NCBI GenBank assembly: GCA_921293015.1
Contig: OV121096.1
Location: 14,263,000-14,326,999, forward strand
Origin: Phorcus lineatus
Lineage: Eukaryota > Mollusca > Gastropoda > Trochida > Trochidae
DNA: 64,000 nucleotides
Direction: 5' to 3'
Below are positions 62,401-64,000 of this stretch, piece after piece. The notes under the pieces were generated by a model. It was given only the letters and a program-made list of their open reading frames with translations. It was not told the origin of the DNA and did no database searches. The first letter of the stretch is position 1. Each line of letters opens with the position of its first letter. Both the position numbers and the translations under genes were made by a program.

Positions 62401-64000
62401 ATGGTAATATATATGCTAGAAGTAAGAGCTACTTGTAATTATGGGCTTTTTTGGTAGCTGTGATACTACTCTGTAAAATATAAACTGATCCTTTGGACTC
62501 GGAGAAAGTGTCAAAAGGCATTATTTGGAACAGATCTCATCTGAGATGTAATCCTAAGGGCTTGTGAGCCAAAAAGGTAATATATATGCTTGAAGTAAGA
62601 GCTACTTGTAATTGGGCTTTTGTGGTAGCTGTGATACTAATCTGTAGCATATGAACTGTTTCTTTGGCCTGGGAGAGAGTGTCAAAAGGCAAAAGTTGGA
62701 ACTGGTCTTATTTGAGATGAAATTTTAAGGGCTTGTGAGCCAAAATGGTTATATATATGCCAGAAGTAAGAGCTACTTGTAATTATGGGCTTTTTTGTTA
62801 GCTGTGATACTAATCTGTAGAATATAAACTGTTTCTTTGGACTGAGAGCGAGTGTCAAAAGGCAAAAGTTGGAACAGATCTCATCTAAGGTGTAATCCTA
62901 AGGGCTTGTGAGCCAAAATGGTAATATATATGCTAGAAGAAAGACCTGTTCGTAATTGAGCTCTTATGGAAATTGTGATACTAATCTGTAGAATATGAAC
63001 TGCTTCTTTGGACTCGGAGAAAGTGTCAAAAGGCATTATTTGGAACAGATCTCATCTGAGATGTAATCCTAAGGGCTTGTGAGCCAAAAAGGTAATATAT
63101 ATGCTTGAAGTAAGAGCTACTTGTAATTGGGCTTTTGTGGTAGCTGTGATACTAATCTGTAGCATATGAACTGTTTCTTTGGCCTGGGAGAGAGTGTCTA
63201 AAGGCAAAAGTTGGAACAGGTCTTATTTGAGATGAAATTTTAAGGGCTTGTGAGCCAAAATGGTTATATATATGGTAGAAGTAAGAGCTACTTGTAATTA
63301 TGGGTTTTTTTGGTAGCTGTGATACTAATCTGTAGAATATAAACTGTTTCTTTGGACTGGGAGAGAGGGTCAAAAGGTAAAAGTTGGAACAGGTCTCATC
63401 TGAGATGTAATTCTAAGGGCTTGTGAGCCAAAATGGTAATATATATGCTAGAAGTAAGAGCTACTTGTAATTATGGGCTTTTTTGGTAGCTGTGATACTA
63501 ATCTGTAAAATATAAACTGTTTCTTTGGACTGGGAGAGAGTGTCAAAGGCAAAAGTTGGAACAGATCTCATCTGAGATGAAATCCTAAGGGCTTGTGAGC
63601 CAAAATGGTAATATATATGCTAGAAGTAAGAGCTACTTGTAATTATGGGCTTTTTTGGTAGCTGTGATACTAATCTGTAGAATATAAACTGTTTCTTTGG
63701 ACTGGGAGAGAGTGTCAAAATGCAAAAGTTGGAACAGGTCTCATCTGCGATGTACTCCTTAGGGCTTGTGAGCCAAAATGGTAATATATATGCTAGAAGT
63801 AAGAGCTACTTGTAATTATGGGCTTTTTTGGTAGCTGTGATACTAATCTGTAAAATATAAACTGTTTCTTTGGACTGGGAGAGAGTGTCAAAAGGCAAAA
63901 GTTGGAACAGATCTCATCTGAGATGAAATCCTAAGGGCTTGTGAGCCAAAATGGTAATATATATGCTAGAAGTAAGAGCTACTTGTAATTATGGGCTTTT

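Larger units (their letters stand above)
54360..64000. repeat. ~172-bp satellite array, about 50 copies, runs off the window
   Basis: Each unit reads, in order, GTGAGCCAAAATGGTAATAT, ATGCTAGAAGTAAGAGCTAC, TTGTAATTGTGCTCTTATGG, TAGTTGTGATACTAATCTG, ATATAAACTG, CTTTGGACTGGGAGAGAGTG and AAAGTTGGAACAGATCTCAT, then CTGAGAT and CCTAAGGGCTT. Spacing of GTGAGCC is usually 172 bp (54757, 54929, 55101, 55273). Every unit carries the short inverted repeat ATCTCA-TC-TGAGAT. Sub-families alternate and form higher-order blocks. It is interrupted twice by a 557-bp insertion. No gene lies in it. Confidence 0.96.

Overview
This is eukaryotic, metazoan DNA: AT-rich, with spliced genes, GT-AG introns, LINE and mariner remnants, TTAA-flanked MITEs and many tandem repeats. 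The protein family, and a dispersed element at about 52,944-53,400 of a kind I know from bivalve genomes, suggest a mollusc, probably a bivalve. The species cannot be told from the window.

The only gene that can be rebuilt with confidence is an M13 (neprilysin / endothelin-converting-enzyme family) type II membrane protein on the + strand. It has 14 exons from 25,792 to 42,781. Joined at canonical splice sites they give one open frame of 774 codons plus stop, the normal length for the family. The fold is complete, but the catalytic motif HExxH reads HNLVH. The ExxxD motif reads EALAE, the NAxY substrate loop is changed, and the C-terminal His and Arg of the active site are missing. The three zinc ligands are kept. 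It is therefore predicted to be a zinc-binding pseudopeptidase.

Two further M13 first exons lie upstream on the same strand, at 14,512-15,180 and 16,447-17,154. Each encodes a cytoplasmic tail, a membrane anchor and the first part of the ectodomain. Each ends at a GT donor in the same phase (0) and at the same protein position as exon 1 of the complete gene. I found no exon 2 to 14 of their own. They may be alternative first exons that splice to the shared downstream exons, or partial tandem duplicates.

Layout: 1-14,500 has no recognisable gene, but holds a 36-bp satellite (2,935-5,722, with a 72-bp dimer form at its end), microsatellites and transposase fossils. 14,512-17,154 holds M13 first exons A and B. 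17,155-25,791 holds a 4.4-kb element with terminal inverted repeats and a dead LINE inside it, a MITE and microsatellites. 25,792-42,781 is the complete M13 gene, with minisatellites in introns 2, 8, 9 and 11 and a mariner and a MITE in intron 11. 43,500-46,400 is transposon debris. 46,990-54,045 has an ETS-type promoter motif and a chain of exon-like segments without a long reading frame, possibly a noncoding RNA. 54,360 to the window end is a satellite of about 172-bp units carrying two copies of a 557-bp inverted-repeat insertion, and it runs off the end.

All exon borders come from reading splice signals and family similarity by eye. No database search or transcript data was available.
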